In this document: positions 45,720 through 57,339 of the stretch, one piece after another | Layout of the letters: each line of letters begins with the position of its first letter | Position numbering within the stretch: position 1 is the stretch's first letter | Assembly: GCF_020085105.1 (NCBI RefSeq) | Contig: NC_058046.1 | Location: 5,990,675-6,054,674, forward strand | DNA length: 64,000 nucleotides | DNA from: Siniperca chuatsi | Lineage: Eukaryota; Chordata; Actinopteri; Centrarchiformes; Sinipercidae | Direction: 5' to 3' | Notes under the pieces: model-generated | What the model was told of the DNA's origin: nothing | What the model saw: the letters and a program-made list of their open reading frames with translations, nothing else | Databases searched by the model: none | Program-made: the position numbers and the translations under genes

Positions 45720-46259
45720 TGTCACGTTTTGTCAAGCAGGGTGGCAGGGAAAACAATAGATTGGACCCAAATGCAGACACACTGGCAGAGCTGGTGCAGT
45801 TTCATTCATTTATTAAGAACAAAAAGGCTTACACTGACATCAGGCAAGCAGGGGCCCAAACCAGGGATGTTGTCCAAATCAGGCAAACAAATACGACAGA
45901 GAGCAGGCAAAATCCAAAATTCCAAAAAATACGCAAGGTCCAAGAAACAAAGCAAAGAACACCAAGACAACAAAACACTAGGAAAGGGTGGAAGGCTTGA
46001 CACATGTGGCAAAGACAAACCAGCAATTAGACAAAGGAAACACACTGACTAAATACTCAAGGCAGGGAAGAATTTTGGACAACTAGATACAGGTGAAACA
46101 TAACTAGACACAGGTGCAGCTAATAAGGACAAGGCAGACAATCAAAACTGAAGGGAAAAGCAAACAAAGACAGGAAGTAAAACTACAAGACAAGAGGGGA
46201 GGAGAATATTTCAAAATAAATCAAGAAGTAACTAAACTCAGAACCCTCAAACCATGACA
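45720..46259 (-). repeat. 5' LTR of the Gypsy-like element
   Basis: Clean TG...CA ends (plus strand begins TGTCACGTTTTGTCAAGC and ends CCATGACA). It lacks the (AAT)n insertion of its partner. The many differences from the 3' LTR imply an old insertion. Confidence 0.85.
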
Positions 46260-46264
46260 GAAAG

Positions 46265-46485
46265 TTTGCAGAACAGTCATCACCTACAATTCAAATCTCT
46301 GAAAGAAATCTAATAAAGTCAATACGGTTCATTACCATTTTCTTTTTATGACAAATAAAATTTGAAACAAAAGCAGTGTAAAAATCCTAGCAATTAGGAA
46401 ATGGAAATGTACTAAATAAATACCAAATTATGACAAAAATGAACAAAGGCCTTTATAGAAGTTGCTTATTTGGGTCCCCTTTATC
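46265..46485. other. unique sequence, nothing recognised
   Basis: AT-rich gap between the LTR element and the SINE. Confidence 0.35.
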
Positions 46486-46884
46486 TCCATCCATCCATCC
46501 ATTTTCTACCGCTTGGTCCCGTTAGGGGTCGCGGGTGACTGGAGCCTATCCCAGTGACTTTGGGCCTTAGGCAGGGTACACCCTGGACAGTGGCCAACTC
46601 GTCGCAGGGCTAACACAGACACAGACAAGGACAGACAACCATTCACTCTCACATTCATTCAATACGGGCAATTTTTAGAGTTATCAATTAACCTACACAT
46701 GCATGTCTTTGGACGGTGGGAGGAAGCCGGAGAACCCGGAGAGAACCCACGGTAACACGGGGAGGACATGCAGACTCCACCCAGAGAGATTGTGCGACGT
46801 TGGTCTGGTCCGGGAATCGATCCCACGAACCCACGATCTCCTTATTGGGAGGCAGGAGCTTTAGCCGCTCTGCCACCGTGCACC
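46486..46884 (-). mobile_element. tRNA-derived SINE with RTE-like tail
   Basis: On the minus strand the head carries a pol III A-box-like TGGCAGAGCGGC (46875-46864) and a B-box-like GGGATCGATTCCC (46824-46812). The body has 'gagtctgcatgtcctccccg' and 'tgcatgtgtaggttaattga', and the tail 'aatggatggatggatgg' at 46502-46486. Such GATG-ending tails are used by RTE LINEs (Rex3 type in fish), so mobilisation by an RTE enzyme is likely. About 400 bp, apparently full length. Confidence 0.75.
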
Positions 46885-47859
46885 CCTCCCCCCTTTATCT
46901 CAAACAAAATATTACTATCTGGAAGAATGTAATATATGACATTAAACCTGTTTAACTCTGCTTATTACAGGCGTTGCTTAAACAACAGTAAATATAGGCA
47001 AACTGGTGGCCTGTGAAACTTTGTGTCCTGTGTGACTGCATTTACTGTAAAATTTACAGCAGAGAAGGAGCCATTTTAGCTTACAGTATACAAATGTATG
47101 AATTCTCAAATTGCTTGTTTGAGGGTAGCAGACATCAGTTTGTGTTTTAACAGCAGGTTCTATTGTTAGATTACAGGACACATATTGTAATATCCAGTGG
47201 GCATCTTAGAGCACAGATCAATACACATTAGTGGGTTAAGAGAGACTACAAGGGGTATGTTTTATGCACCATATGGCAATATTATCCAAAAATGGGACTG
47301 CTTATGCTTTTCCACTGGACCATATGAAACTGTACGTTACGTTTGCAAGATGTGGTTTATTTATTGATGAGTGAGTGGGTCTTGAAAGCCAGACAGAACA
47401 TTCTACCCAGGTGTCTTTTATATTTGGAGATGTCTGACAACACATGAGCTCCTGCAAATAACAACAACAAAGTGAATGGCATGGATTTTCCATCACAGTA
47501 CAACTAAAATGGACAAAATGTGAAGAGTGTGAGAGCAGAGGTGGGGAGGGAGGGTGAGAGTGGCGTCTCTGGTGAGTGCAGGAAATGGGTGCAGATGACA
47601 AAAATGGCTGAGAAAAAAAAATGAACATGTTAGAGAAACATGGACAAAGACAGTCAGTTAGAGGAGCCCATAAAAGGCTGCAGCTGAATTGGCTGGAGCA
47701 GGAATCAATACAGGTGTTTCAGCTGAAGCTTGGCTAAAGAGATGGCTGGACTGTAGAGAACACATTGATGTTCAAGGTAGTTAAAACACTGTCGAGAAGG
47801 TGAGCAGTAAGGGCTATCTGTCAATGAAGTGTGTGTGTTGAATATGTGCGTGTGTGTGG
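46885..47859. other. unique sequence, no gene seen
   Basis: AT-rich, with short ORFs on the minus strand lacking domains. Confidence 0.4.
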
Positions 47860-48420
47860 TGGCCAGGGAGAGGTGGCCTATGAGGCCTCAACTCTCCAGT
47901 GGAGTGGTAAATCAGCCATCAGCCATGTGACAGGCTCAGTGCCCCCCTAGCCTGCCCAATGAGACATGACCCTCACAGCCCTCTTCTGCCCCCTCCTAGA
48001 CAGAGCTTTGATATCCCTCTTCGCTCCATTGACCAACCGATGGGAGGGGGCACACCCACAGCATTCCTCCAAACCAGCCGAACGGAGCAGCTGAATATAT
48101 CCCATCATGCAACAAAAGCCCAGAGGATCTGCATTGGCATTTGGAAGGAAAGGGATGGGGGGTGATGTTCACTCACCCCCCTTGGCCTCTTGGCCTGATA
48201 GAGCTAGCTGGAACCGCTGCTGAACTGGCGGGAGCCAACAACTGCTTCCTGTCTGCTAGCATTAGCGTAGCCAGCAGTGAGGATAAGCTGATTGTACTAT
48301 AGGGCCACGGCACACTGACCTGGCTACAGCCCACTACCTGCCTCAATGTCTGACTGCAACCCTCTCAGACACAACACTGTCAACTGCCACATCAATCCAA
48401 GACAGACCAGAAAAATAGGA
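47860..48420. promoter_or_regulatory. candidate conserved non-coding element or exon-like block
   Basis: GC-rich unique DNA. A pyrimidine-rich TTCTGCCCCCTCCTAG at 47984-47999 resembles a splice acceptor, followed by an open frame to 48165 (QSFDIPLRSIDQPMGGGTPT) with no recognised domain and no obvious donor. Either a CNE or an unrecognised exon, and the former is more likely given neighbouring blocks. Confidence 0.25.
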
Positions 48421-49015
48421 ACATATGAAATTTCCACTTGATTTTAGGGAAAGTGCTGTGGAATGGCCTTAAAGGTTAGTTTACTCGTCATGAGGAATTT
48501 TACTCAACTTCTTTAACCCCTGATGATGCCATTAGAGTTATCTCAGCTTGGGCTGGAGATTAGAAATAAAAGATATATTTATATGAATAAAAGCATGTGT
48601 TTGAGTCTGAAAGATGTAGATGAGAGGGGACGCTACACTCTGGCGCTGGTTTCACAAATATATTTTAGACTGGTCTATAGAGTTAGGCCAGTCTTAATTT
48701 TACTCTAGTTTCACAAATTAATTAATTAATTAATTTTAAGCCTAAAAAGTTAAAAAAGAGCCATGTTTACATGGTAACAATCAGTGGCACCTGCTGACCA
48801 GTGGCACCAAATGACAAAAAAAGAAGAAAACATGGCTCGTAATTTGTGGTTTGTTAACAATGTTGTGGAGCAAGTAATGAGAAAGGAAAACATTTTAGAG
48901 AGTGCAGTAACCTGTGGGATATATACAGCCGTGAAGACATTGTCAGTCGTTTTCATTTGTCCAAGGAAACTATTCTGAACCTGACTGACGAGTTAGTATT
49001 CGCAGGGGCTGCCCT
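48421..49015. other. unique sequence with short repeat fragments
   Basis: GTTTCACAAAT occurs at 48649 and 48709 around a small hairpin, possibly a MITE scrap. A (TTAA)n tract lies at 48716-48736. No gene. Confidence 0.35.
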
Positions 49016-49195
49016 AGATGCATATTACTGTAATGTTTAGAATAAACAACTGACAAATGTACAAGATTATATAGTTAAATATGAAACTTGCATGGAAATA
49101 ATATTACAGCAGAATAAGCAATATTATCCATATTGAAAACATTTAAACCTGCAACAAGCTCAGCTGTTGCTGACTAGGTCAAAACTTCAAAACTG
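49016..49195 (+). repeat. dispersed repeat A, copy 2
   Basis: Aligns with the reverse complement of 34588-34800. See copy 1 for shared blocks. Confidence 0.7.
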
Positions 49196-50190
49196 AAAAG
49201 GAAAAAAAATCTTAAACATACAGGCTTACCTTTGGAGTGTTATTGAACATTGTTAATGATGCATCATGTTTCAGGTAGATGTCCATCCTGTCTGTCCTCA
49301 GAATGAGCACCTGATAGTACTTTGTCTGTGCAGAGCTTTTTAATTTATCTCCTTAACTCCACAAGTCGATAGTGGGTTAGTTGCTGCTCTTTGCGCACAA
49401 GAGGACACAGACATTCTGTGTCAACAAAATAAGAAAATGCTGGATTTACAGGCAAAAAGCCTCCAGGCAGCGTAAAATCCAGTTTAAATTCTGAATAAAT
49501 TTGCCTGTGGATGTACAGATAACATGCAGCCTCACTCTATTAATGAAGCTTAGCATAAGTTCAATTAGGAACACCGACTATCTTCTATTTATTATTTTCT
49601 CTCTGTCTCTGTCTGTTCCTGCTTCAGATTTTGCCACAACCTCTTGTGAGCCAATCATCTCATTGCTGTCAAAGTTTAAAACTGTTTTTTTCTCAAGGAA
49701 AAAACAGCAGCCAGCTGTCATTTCAGTGTCAGATTGATGCAACCCTCCTCCACCCCATTCACCTCCAGTTTTCATCACAACCAGTCTTCCCAGTTGGTCC
49801 TTCCAGCAGCATAACAGGCTTCCGTATAACAACGCAAACACTAGCTCAGAGATGCTTTGGCTAGCTGCTGCAGTAACGTTAATAAAGTTCCACAAAACAT
49901 GAAAAAACTGTTACTGGCAACCAACATACACTTGTTATTTTGTTGGCTTCAAATGAGGCTTAACATTCACACTGTTTCTCTTGACTGTCCCTCAATATTA
50001 CAACATTATTCTAACATCACCCTGAGTACCAACTGTAGCCTATAACATTAGCTATTACGATGTTGGCCAAAACATAGCGTTGACAAAAATACTCCCTCAC
50101 CAGCCCAGCTGGTCTTGGTTGTCTTGTTGGGACTCCACAGATAAATTCATTCATTTGTGTGATTTTAACAGAACCTTTTATTATGAGACT
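49196..50190. other. unique sequence, no gene seen
   Basis: Short ORFs without domains. No element end is seen up to the LTR-like repeat. Confidence 0.35.
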
Positions 50191-51134
50191 GCATGCTCTT
50201 TTGTTCTGTAAACAAAGGACAGCCATTGAACTCCCATGTGGGACCCAGGACTTCATACCTAGGTGCTAGGTCACCCAGGCTTCAGCTACCATTGGTCAGT
50301 CTGACCTGTGATCCGTGATGTCACCAGGTCAGCAAAACCCCAGCTCGGCCATTGTTCTTTCTCTCTTTTCCTCCTGGCATCTACAGCACTGCTGCTCAGC
50401 AGCAGCTGTCCACTACTGTAGCCTGCTTGGAGTAGACTCACAGCAGAACCAAACTCTCTCTTACAGCTGCGTAAGATTTCTGCAACAATACTTAGTTAGC
50501 GCCAACGGATGGAGCGACCGGTTCCTCCATCTGCACAGACTGCACAGCAAGGACTTTTCTTTAATTGGAACCAATTAACCAACCAATCAACCAACCAATT
50601 CCCTGCCTGGTTCATCCACATGGCCAGCTAACAGCAGCACGCCAATGATCTTCTTCCTTTAAGGACCGGTAATGTAACCACTGAGGATATAACTGGGCAT
50701 TACATAGCTTCACACTGCTTAACAGTGTACTTGGTTAAGCACAGGACTGTTAATTTTGTGAATGTATATGTACTGATTTGGTTCATTGAGTTTATTGTTG
50801 TATGTGCTTTCCCCTGTTAGGATGGAGGAGGAGTCTTTGCATGCTAACTAACTCTCTTTTAACTGGGCACTATTATCCTACACCAATCACACACATCCAC
50901 TTCAATTTGACCTTTAATAGAGCCACACACTTTTCAATCATGGCCTAGCCGCCATTTTGAATTTCCTTTCTTTGACTAACCATGCGAGTAGGGAATCTCT
51001 GCTGACCAGAAACTTTGAATGGGTGGGTTAACTATCAATCATTTTTTAATTTGGCCAATCAGTGGCTTACAATCCTCTGTCAATCAAAAACTAATTTCAC
51101 CAATAAGAAACCTTAACTAGTTGTCAATCAGTTT

Positions 51135-51319
51135 TTACTGCAGTAAGAAAACTATACTATAGGCGAGTATAGGCAAGGCAGTTATGCTTTGTATCCACTT
51201 CACTCAATTTTCTGGTGCATGAACTGGCCGTCTGCACTGGCCATTTTCACTGGTCTTTGGTACCAACTATGGTAGATGGCCAAAACCTGGTTTTCAGCCA
51301 GCAGCGTCTAGGAATGGCA
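51135..51319 (+). repeat. 185-bp direct repeat, copy 2
   Basis: Near-identical to 43618-43802 with one substitution. Located inside the segment unique to the second LTR-like copy. Confidence 0.9.
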
Positions 51320-51451
51320 GAGAGGTTCGACACAAAGAAGCAAAGTTGCCTTGTTTCTCAATGTTTAGATCCTAAGTTTTCAGCTCTAGTCAAAGGATCA
51401 AAGTATCAACAGAGAGCAATGTTTTTAATAAACATTTTAAAGTGGAAGTAG
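51315..51451 (+). pseudogene. possible hAT transposase fragment
   Basis: The frame after the 185-bp repeat reads ERFDTKKQSCLVSQCLDPKF, then SALVKGSKYQQ, resembling the A-x-x-LDPRFK segment of hAT/ZBED-type transposases. The match is short and lacks other motifs, so this is tentative. Confidence 0.3.
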
Positions 51452-52794
51452 AGAATTTTTGATCATAGCAGAATAATAGTAACTTTCACTACTGCTCATT
51501 TTAGAAATCGCACATCGCAAGTTTGGTTGGAAAGCTAGACGGCTAATGAGCTACCACAGACTGTATGCAGTAAACTGCAAGCTAATGTTAGCTAACTCGC
51601 TAACCTCTATGGGAAATTACAATAGTAAGCTAACTTTTAAATTAGGCCTTGTAGATCTAATATGAGTTAAGTTTTAGCAACTGGATTGCTTATCATTTCT
51701 GTGTTCAGAAACAGATTTTTGGGGACTGCTAAGGCGAAATAAGTAAAAGTTTACCTACTTCATACAACGGAACCCTACTAGGCATGCTCAAACCCTATTG
51801 GCCCACAGAACTAGTGGCCTCAGGAGGGAGGACTGCAGTTGGAGCACGATCCTGGGAAAATGAAGGCTCGCTAGCTAATGCTGGTACTATATTCTGTTAT
51901 GATCAAGAAGTTGATAAGCCATAAGCAGACGCACTAGCTTGTTGAAAAGTTGTATGGTACAATGGAGTGTGAGTTGTTTGTGTACCTTCTCCTTTATACT
52001 CCTTTGTTCTCCTATATCCTTTTGACAGACAGTGGACTGTAAGCCACTGATTGGCCAAATAAAAAAATTATTGACAATTACCATGCCCTCTCAAAGGCTC
52101 TGTTCTGTAGAGATACAAACTTGAACCATGCGTCCGATATTCAGCTGCCATTTTGAATTAGATTTATTTTGTTTAATGCCATTTTGGATCCAAGCAGCCA
52201 TTTTGGATCACAACACACACACCATTTGTTCTGTAGTTTAGTGCATTCAGAGTTAGACTTCATATTGTGTGTTTTTGCTTTGTTTATATTTTAATAAATG
52301 TCTATGTGTAATTATGCTGGTTTCTTTAATGTTGCACAAGAGTGAATAATTTGACATCCGCTTCTATGTTGAACTCCAAATCCTTTAACCTACTATCTAT
52401 TAAGGGTAATTTTGATTATAGTTATTAATTTAATTATTAATCAGAGTTCTAAATTGATAGTTTAGTGTATTTTATGAGACTGAATCAATTAATTGGCAAA
52501 GCCCCCCCCCCACAAGGACTTTATTTATGAAAGTTATTATTTGTGATTATCTTTGATAATTTTGATAGCCAAACTTAATTGATTGCACCTACACAATTTG
52601 GTGCCCCTTTTACCATTGTAAATCCCATTAAAGGTAATCTTTAGATTATGAAAAGGGTATCCAGCACACCTCTGTGATGAGTAAAACTCCATCCATAGTA
52701 ACGCACACATGGGCGTTGTCGCCTGCGACACCATCCAACAAAAACTGCCCACGCTGAAATTCATTGCAGCAGAATGATTCAGTTTCTGTTAGCG

Positions 52795-52930
52795 TCAGAA
52801 TCAGAATCAGAAATACTTTATTGATCCCCGAAGGGAAACTCTTTTCTAGGACAATTTGAGCCAAGGCACCCCCAATCGCTGTTTGTTCTCGGAGGCTCAG
52901 GTTCAGGATGGTCCCTGCCAGCAACATCCT
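52795..52930 (-). mobile_element. LINE 3' tail (CR1/Rex1-like)
   Basis: On the minus strand 'cccttcggggatcaataaag' is followed by TATTTCTGATTCTGATTCTGA, a simple-repeat tail typical of fish CR1/Rex1-like LINEs. No coding sequence remains. Confidence 0.6.
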
Positions 52931-54183
52931 CTTGCATAGCTGTTGGAAATGTAGCTAGTTTGCAATACAAGTGAAGACAACAAGGAAGTTCTGTCTTTGA
53001 GCGGCATCTAGAGCACGCCCCCTGGCTACCCAGATGCGGAAGCTAGAAATCTAAGTTGAAATCGCTTGTAGTATGTCAAATGATGCCGCTGGATGCAGGA
53101 AGTACTACTTGGCAAAGTTAGCTTTCTCGGTCAACATATACCATCAAGACTGACTGGAAATCCATTTGAAAAGCGCCAAAGTTTCCCTTTAAGCATCTCT
53201 TTAATTAAGTCTCTCCTGATTGAACTGGACGCTTTTCCAGATTAAGCTGTCAGATTCTTCCAGAAGAATATTTTCTGCTGGAGTAAGCAGAGCTGAGCGG
53301 TTTGATGCATTTACTCGGTCAAAAGTCTTAATTTATGCAGAATACTTAGCAAATTTGTCCAATTTAAGACTATCAAGAACTAGACCCCATTTACACGGAG
53401 TCACTTCATGTGTCTGTAAATACATAAAAACTTTAAATGTATCCAAGAAGCATTCAAGACTGATTAATATACAATTGCTCAAACCACCTCAGGAGGAGGG
53501 AGGATAATCAAAGTCTATCTTTGTGGAAATCGGCCCCTGGAGTTGCATTATGAATGATCAGTGTTTTTGAAGCTTGGCCCATATAGACTGGTTCAAGACC
53601 TTTGAATCGCCGCCCACGTCTCGGATACTCAGATACCTCTGCTGCATCACCTATTTTATGTGTGTCTCTTGCGACACAGATGCAGTTTTGCTTTTTCAAC
53701 CTTTATGGGAAAGCAAAACTGAATCAGGGAGCATTTTGTTAATAGCTGGAATGTTGAGAAGGACACAAACCGTACTGTTTCTGAGATACTGTACACTTAC
53801 ATCAAGTCACAGCATTCAGTGTAAATGCTACACTGCTGCACAGAATTGCTTCCAAAATACTTATAATACACAGAATAACATTTTGTATATTTTTCATTGC
53901 CACATGATCTTGACATAGTAAAAGCATAGGTATATCAATTTGAAAGCCCCGATCAGTGCTGTTTTACATGTCCACATGGTTGAATGTGTACTGTGTATGT
54001 GTACTGCAGTTGGAGTGCTGACAATTTAGACTCCAATCACCAATCGTGGGATGCTGCTTCTTCACTAAACAGCTAGTTAGGCTGTGAAATCAGTTGTTGC
54101 ATAAGGAAAAGTATCTAAACCAAATGAAACAAATTTTAAAGGAATACCAACCAATACCAAAAAGTTTGCCACTTGCTTCTTGT
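52931..54183. other. unique sequence, no gene seen
   Basis: Short ORFs on both strands (for example 53574-53918) lack recognisable domains. Confidence 0.35.
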
Positions 54184-54415
54184 CAAGTCTATTTTATTTA
54201 TATAGCCCAATATCACAAAAGACAATTTGCCTCAAGAGGCAATATCACAAATCACAATTTGCCTCAAGGGCCATTACAATCTGTACAGCATACAACACCC
54301 TCTGGCCTTAGACCCTTGATTCAGATGAGGAAAAACTCCTCCTCAGAAAAAGCCCATGAAGTAGGATCTGAGCCACATCACCTCCTCTCCACCATAGAGA
54401 CCTGGAAAGAGGACA
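54184..54415 (-). mobile_element. LINE (L2-like) 3' UTR fragment
   Basis: On the minus strand the end reads 'gggctatataaataaaatag'. The body (plus strand) has 'atcacaatttgcctcaaggg', 'attacaatctgtacagcata' and 'gaggaaaaactcctcctcag', a common teleost LINE 3' UTR. A local duplication of the ATCACAAA...TTTGCCTCAAG block is visible at 54211-54268. Confidence 0.65.
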
Positions 54416-55666
54416 GGCCACACAAACACTGAAGAGGACAACAACATTCACACACAGAAGGAGAAACAAACAAACACACAGAGGGAGAGAGTGCCATGAT
54501 AAGATGCAAACTAGGGAGAGAGGGAGAGAAGGGGAGAGACTGAGTCTCCTGGGGGACAAAGATCCAGATCATCAGCATTTTGATACATTTGTGTTTTCAC
54601 CATGGTCACCTTTGTAACCACTGTGAATCTAAACTCACTACAGCTGCTGTACTCCACAAAGGAGCAAGCTACAAAATCATGTACCACTAAAATGTTATGG
54701 TATCACTGTATCAGTGTGAACATCACACCTGATCAGATAATGCAAAACACAGCTTGTGAATGCTTCAATATAACTTTTTTAGATACAAAGTATCAAAGTA
54801 AAATTCTCCTGCTTCTTATATGATCTGTGCTCTCCATTTTATTGATAAAAATACAGAATTGTATTTGGAAAAACCTTGGCTAATGGCGGGATACCAAACC
54901 TTGCCTAACCTAACTAAGGCTAATACTAAATGGTTTGATCACAGTTAGAAACGTGAGCTTTGTAGTTCCAAATTATCTGTACTTGAAAGCTGCATGGGTA
55001 TAATCACAGTAAAAGCTGACAATGCCAGAGTTAGTGAGCTCCCAGAATTATCTAAATTATTTGGCAAATTTAAGAAGGTAGCGCTATTTAGTATGGCACC
55101 TGCAATATCAGCAATGTCAGCTCCGTCTGACAGAGCTGACTGAGCTGGCAACGCAGACGGTGTTGGCTTTTGCAGTATCTATGGCATCAGCATCAGAGTG
55201 AAGCCACCGGGGTGTAACTCTCCGGAGGCTCAGGAGCAAGCTGCATATGTACTGCCTCCGATACCTAATGCCACCGGCTGCACAGAGCGCAAACACAGCC
55301 TCCGCCTTAGCACAGTCCTCTGGGACACCAACTCACTGTTGCACTCACACGCACTCAGCTTGCATCACTTTAGAAGTGAAGTAAACCAAAAGCCAGCGTC
55401 ACAGAGAGACAGGGATTAAGGAATTTACTTCCCCCAGCCAGGTGGAGATGAGCCTTTTAGAGGATTAAAAACTCGAATTAAGAGTGCAGTGCAAGAATAA
55501 GATCAGCCTCTGTGTGAAGTTGCATTGCAAAAGTGGTAATAATTTCATGGACAGCCAGACTGCTCTATGGATAAAACAAGCAATTCAGCCTAAAATATAA
55601 TTGTGGTCTATTGCCTGGTCCTTAGAAAGTAAAAGTAGAAGTTCCCCAACAAATTGTGCTGCTGTT
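54416..55666. other. unique sequence, no gene seen
   Basis: GA-rich at 54470-54540. The ORF 55198-55419 has no domain. No element ends. Confidence 0.35.
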
Positions 55667-55943
55667 AATAAGTAAGTAAGTAAGTAAGTAAGCAGTATTT
55701 ATATAACACTTCAAAGTACTTCTCAGTTAATAAAAATGCATAGTCGTACATGGAATGAAAATAGCAAGTAAAATACAGTGTAAAAGCAGTATAACAAGCA
55801 AGCAATGCTTAGTAGTACACAGAATGCATAACGGTACACAGCATAAAACAGCAAGTGAAAACTACAATTTATAAAATGGTAAAAGCAATATAACAAACAA
55901 AACAAAATAAAAGACAAATGAAACTAATAGGAATTGCAAGCAG

Positions 55944-57330
55944 CAAAAAAAAAACAGTGTATACAAGTGGGTTATTAAAAGTTTTTTAAAATGTGGTACA
56001 GACTCAGCTGACCTGACAGTTAGGGGTAGGCAATTCGATAGTGTTGGAGCTAAAACAGTAAAAGCACGGAACCAACTGAAGTCAAGCAACTGCAGACACT
56101 TAAACAAGAAAATAAGGAGTTACAGCAATCCAGGCAGGAAGAGGTAACAGCATGGATGATTTGCTCTATGATGTTCTTAGCAATGCTAAACTGATTTGGG
56201 CAATATTTCTGAGTTGCGGAAAGCAAGACTGAACCAATTTATTAATGTGATGCTCAAAATTCACATTTTGATCAAACACAACACCAAGATTTCTAGCAGA
56301 CGGTTTTTATTCCCTGTTAAATGCCTGAGGTATGGACTAATATTATTTGAAACTTGGTGTGAGCCAATGACGAAGATTTCTGTTTTGTTTTTTTTCCAGT
56401 ATTTAGCTGGAAAAAAAATTAGTGACATCCAATCTGTGATAGCAGTAAGGCAACAGTGTAGAGTATCCAGATTTTTAAGGTTGTCAGATTTAAATGATAA
56501 AGCTGACATAAAGCTGGGTGTCATCCACATAACAATGGTAGGCAACAATCTTAAACTGACAAATAATATGACCAAGGGGGAGCATATACAAGCTGAACAA
56601 GATGGGACCATGGACTGAACCTTGTGGAACCCCACTCGACATATGAGAAACAATGTTCTCTGTAAGATATGAGGAAAACCATCTAAAGGCAGCGCCATCT
56701 ATGCCGACCCAGTGCTTTAGTCTATCCAGCAAGATGGTATGATTGACTGTGTCAAAGGCAAGACAAGTCTAACAATACTAAAATGGAGTGATGGCATAAA
56801 TTTGCATTCATAAGAATATCATTAGTGACTTTCAGCAGAGCAGTTTCAGCATTATGTAGTTGAAATGGGTTGAGAATATTACTAGCTTCAACTATTTCTA
56901 GTAGTTGTTTTGCAGCAGCCTTTTCAATGATTCTTGAGACAAAGGGTAATTTAGAGATTGGTCTGTAATTATGAAGGAGTGTTGGATCAAGGCCAGGTTT
57001 CTTTAAAAGTGGCTGAACAGAGGCTTGTTTGAAATATTCTCGGGAACAAACCAGAGGACAGAGACTCATTTATAATAGACAGAAGAGACGGGGCAGTGAC
57101 TTCTAACACCTCTTTGAAAAATCTGGGGGGGTAGAGTGTCAAGGCCATGTGTGACACAACATCAAGCAGATTATTCAGGGAACTAGGGGTAAATTTACTC
57201 AACAATGTGGGGGAGTTATCTGGAGAATTTATATATGAGGCAGTTGGTGTTATAGAGGCTTTAATACCCTTAACCTTCTCAACAAAGTAAGCTATAAACT
57301 TATCACAGTCTTCAACAGAAGAGGTCAAAA
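55944..57330 (-). pseudogene. L2 ORF2 reverse transcriptase and C-terminus
   Basis: Consecutive minus-strand frames give YFKQASVQPLLKKPGLDPTL then 'LLHNYRPISKLPFVSRIIEK' (57069-56752), RLKHWVGIDGAAFRWFSSYL, GVPQGSVHGPILFSLYMLPL and YHCYVDDTQLYVSF (56732-56490). The catalytic box YVDD lies at 56531-56520 with both Asp residues kept. The end is NCLPLTVRSAESVPHFKKLL then ITHLYTLFFF (56107-55944 region). Short deletions, including one between the SSYL and GVPQG motifs, and several frameshifts disable it. Confidence 0.85.
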
Positions 57331-57339
57331 CAGTTGAAG

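Larger units (their letters stand above)
44419..46259 (-). mobile_element. Gypsy-like LTR retrotransposon, body mostly deleted
   Basis: Two LTRs in the same orientation (44419-44942 and 45720-46259) enclose a 777-bp internal region. The whole is flanked by the direct repeat GAAAG (44414-44418 and 46260-46264). Read on the minus strand, each LTR begins TGTCATGGTTTGAGG. The 5' LTR is the right one, since the gag-like start lies beside it. No protease, reverse transcriptase or integrase remains, so it could only have been mobilised in trans. Confidence 0.85.
50191..52628 (+). mobile_element. LTR-like dispersed repeat, copy 2 (plus), with 1.1-kb insertion
   Basis: Begins TGCTCTTTTGTTCTGTAAAC (50194) and ends CACCTACACA (52595), then ATTTGGTGCCCC. 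It is the inverted counterpart of 40013-41514, sharing among others 'ataactgggcattacatagc', 'aactgggcactattatccta' and 'aattattaatcagagttc'-type blocks. About 50990-52130 has no counterpart in copy 1, and contains the 185-bp repeat and a possible hAT fragment. A (AACC)n stretch lies at 50563-50600, and a 10-C run at 52502-52511. Confidence 0.5.

Noticed and set aside
46812-46884. functional tRNA gene on the minus strand
   Set aside because: Same reasoning: a SINE head with degraded boxes followed by a SINE body.
48646-48720. small MITE flanked by GTTTCACAAAT
   Set aside because: Only a short repeated word and a weak hairpin; too little to call.
56196-56618. 140-codon plus-strand ORF
   Set aside because: Antisense shadow of the L2 reverse transcriptase.
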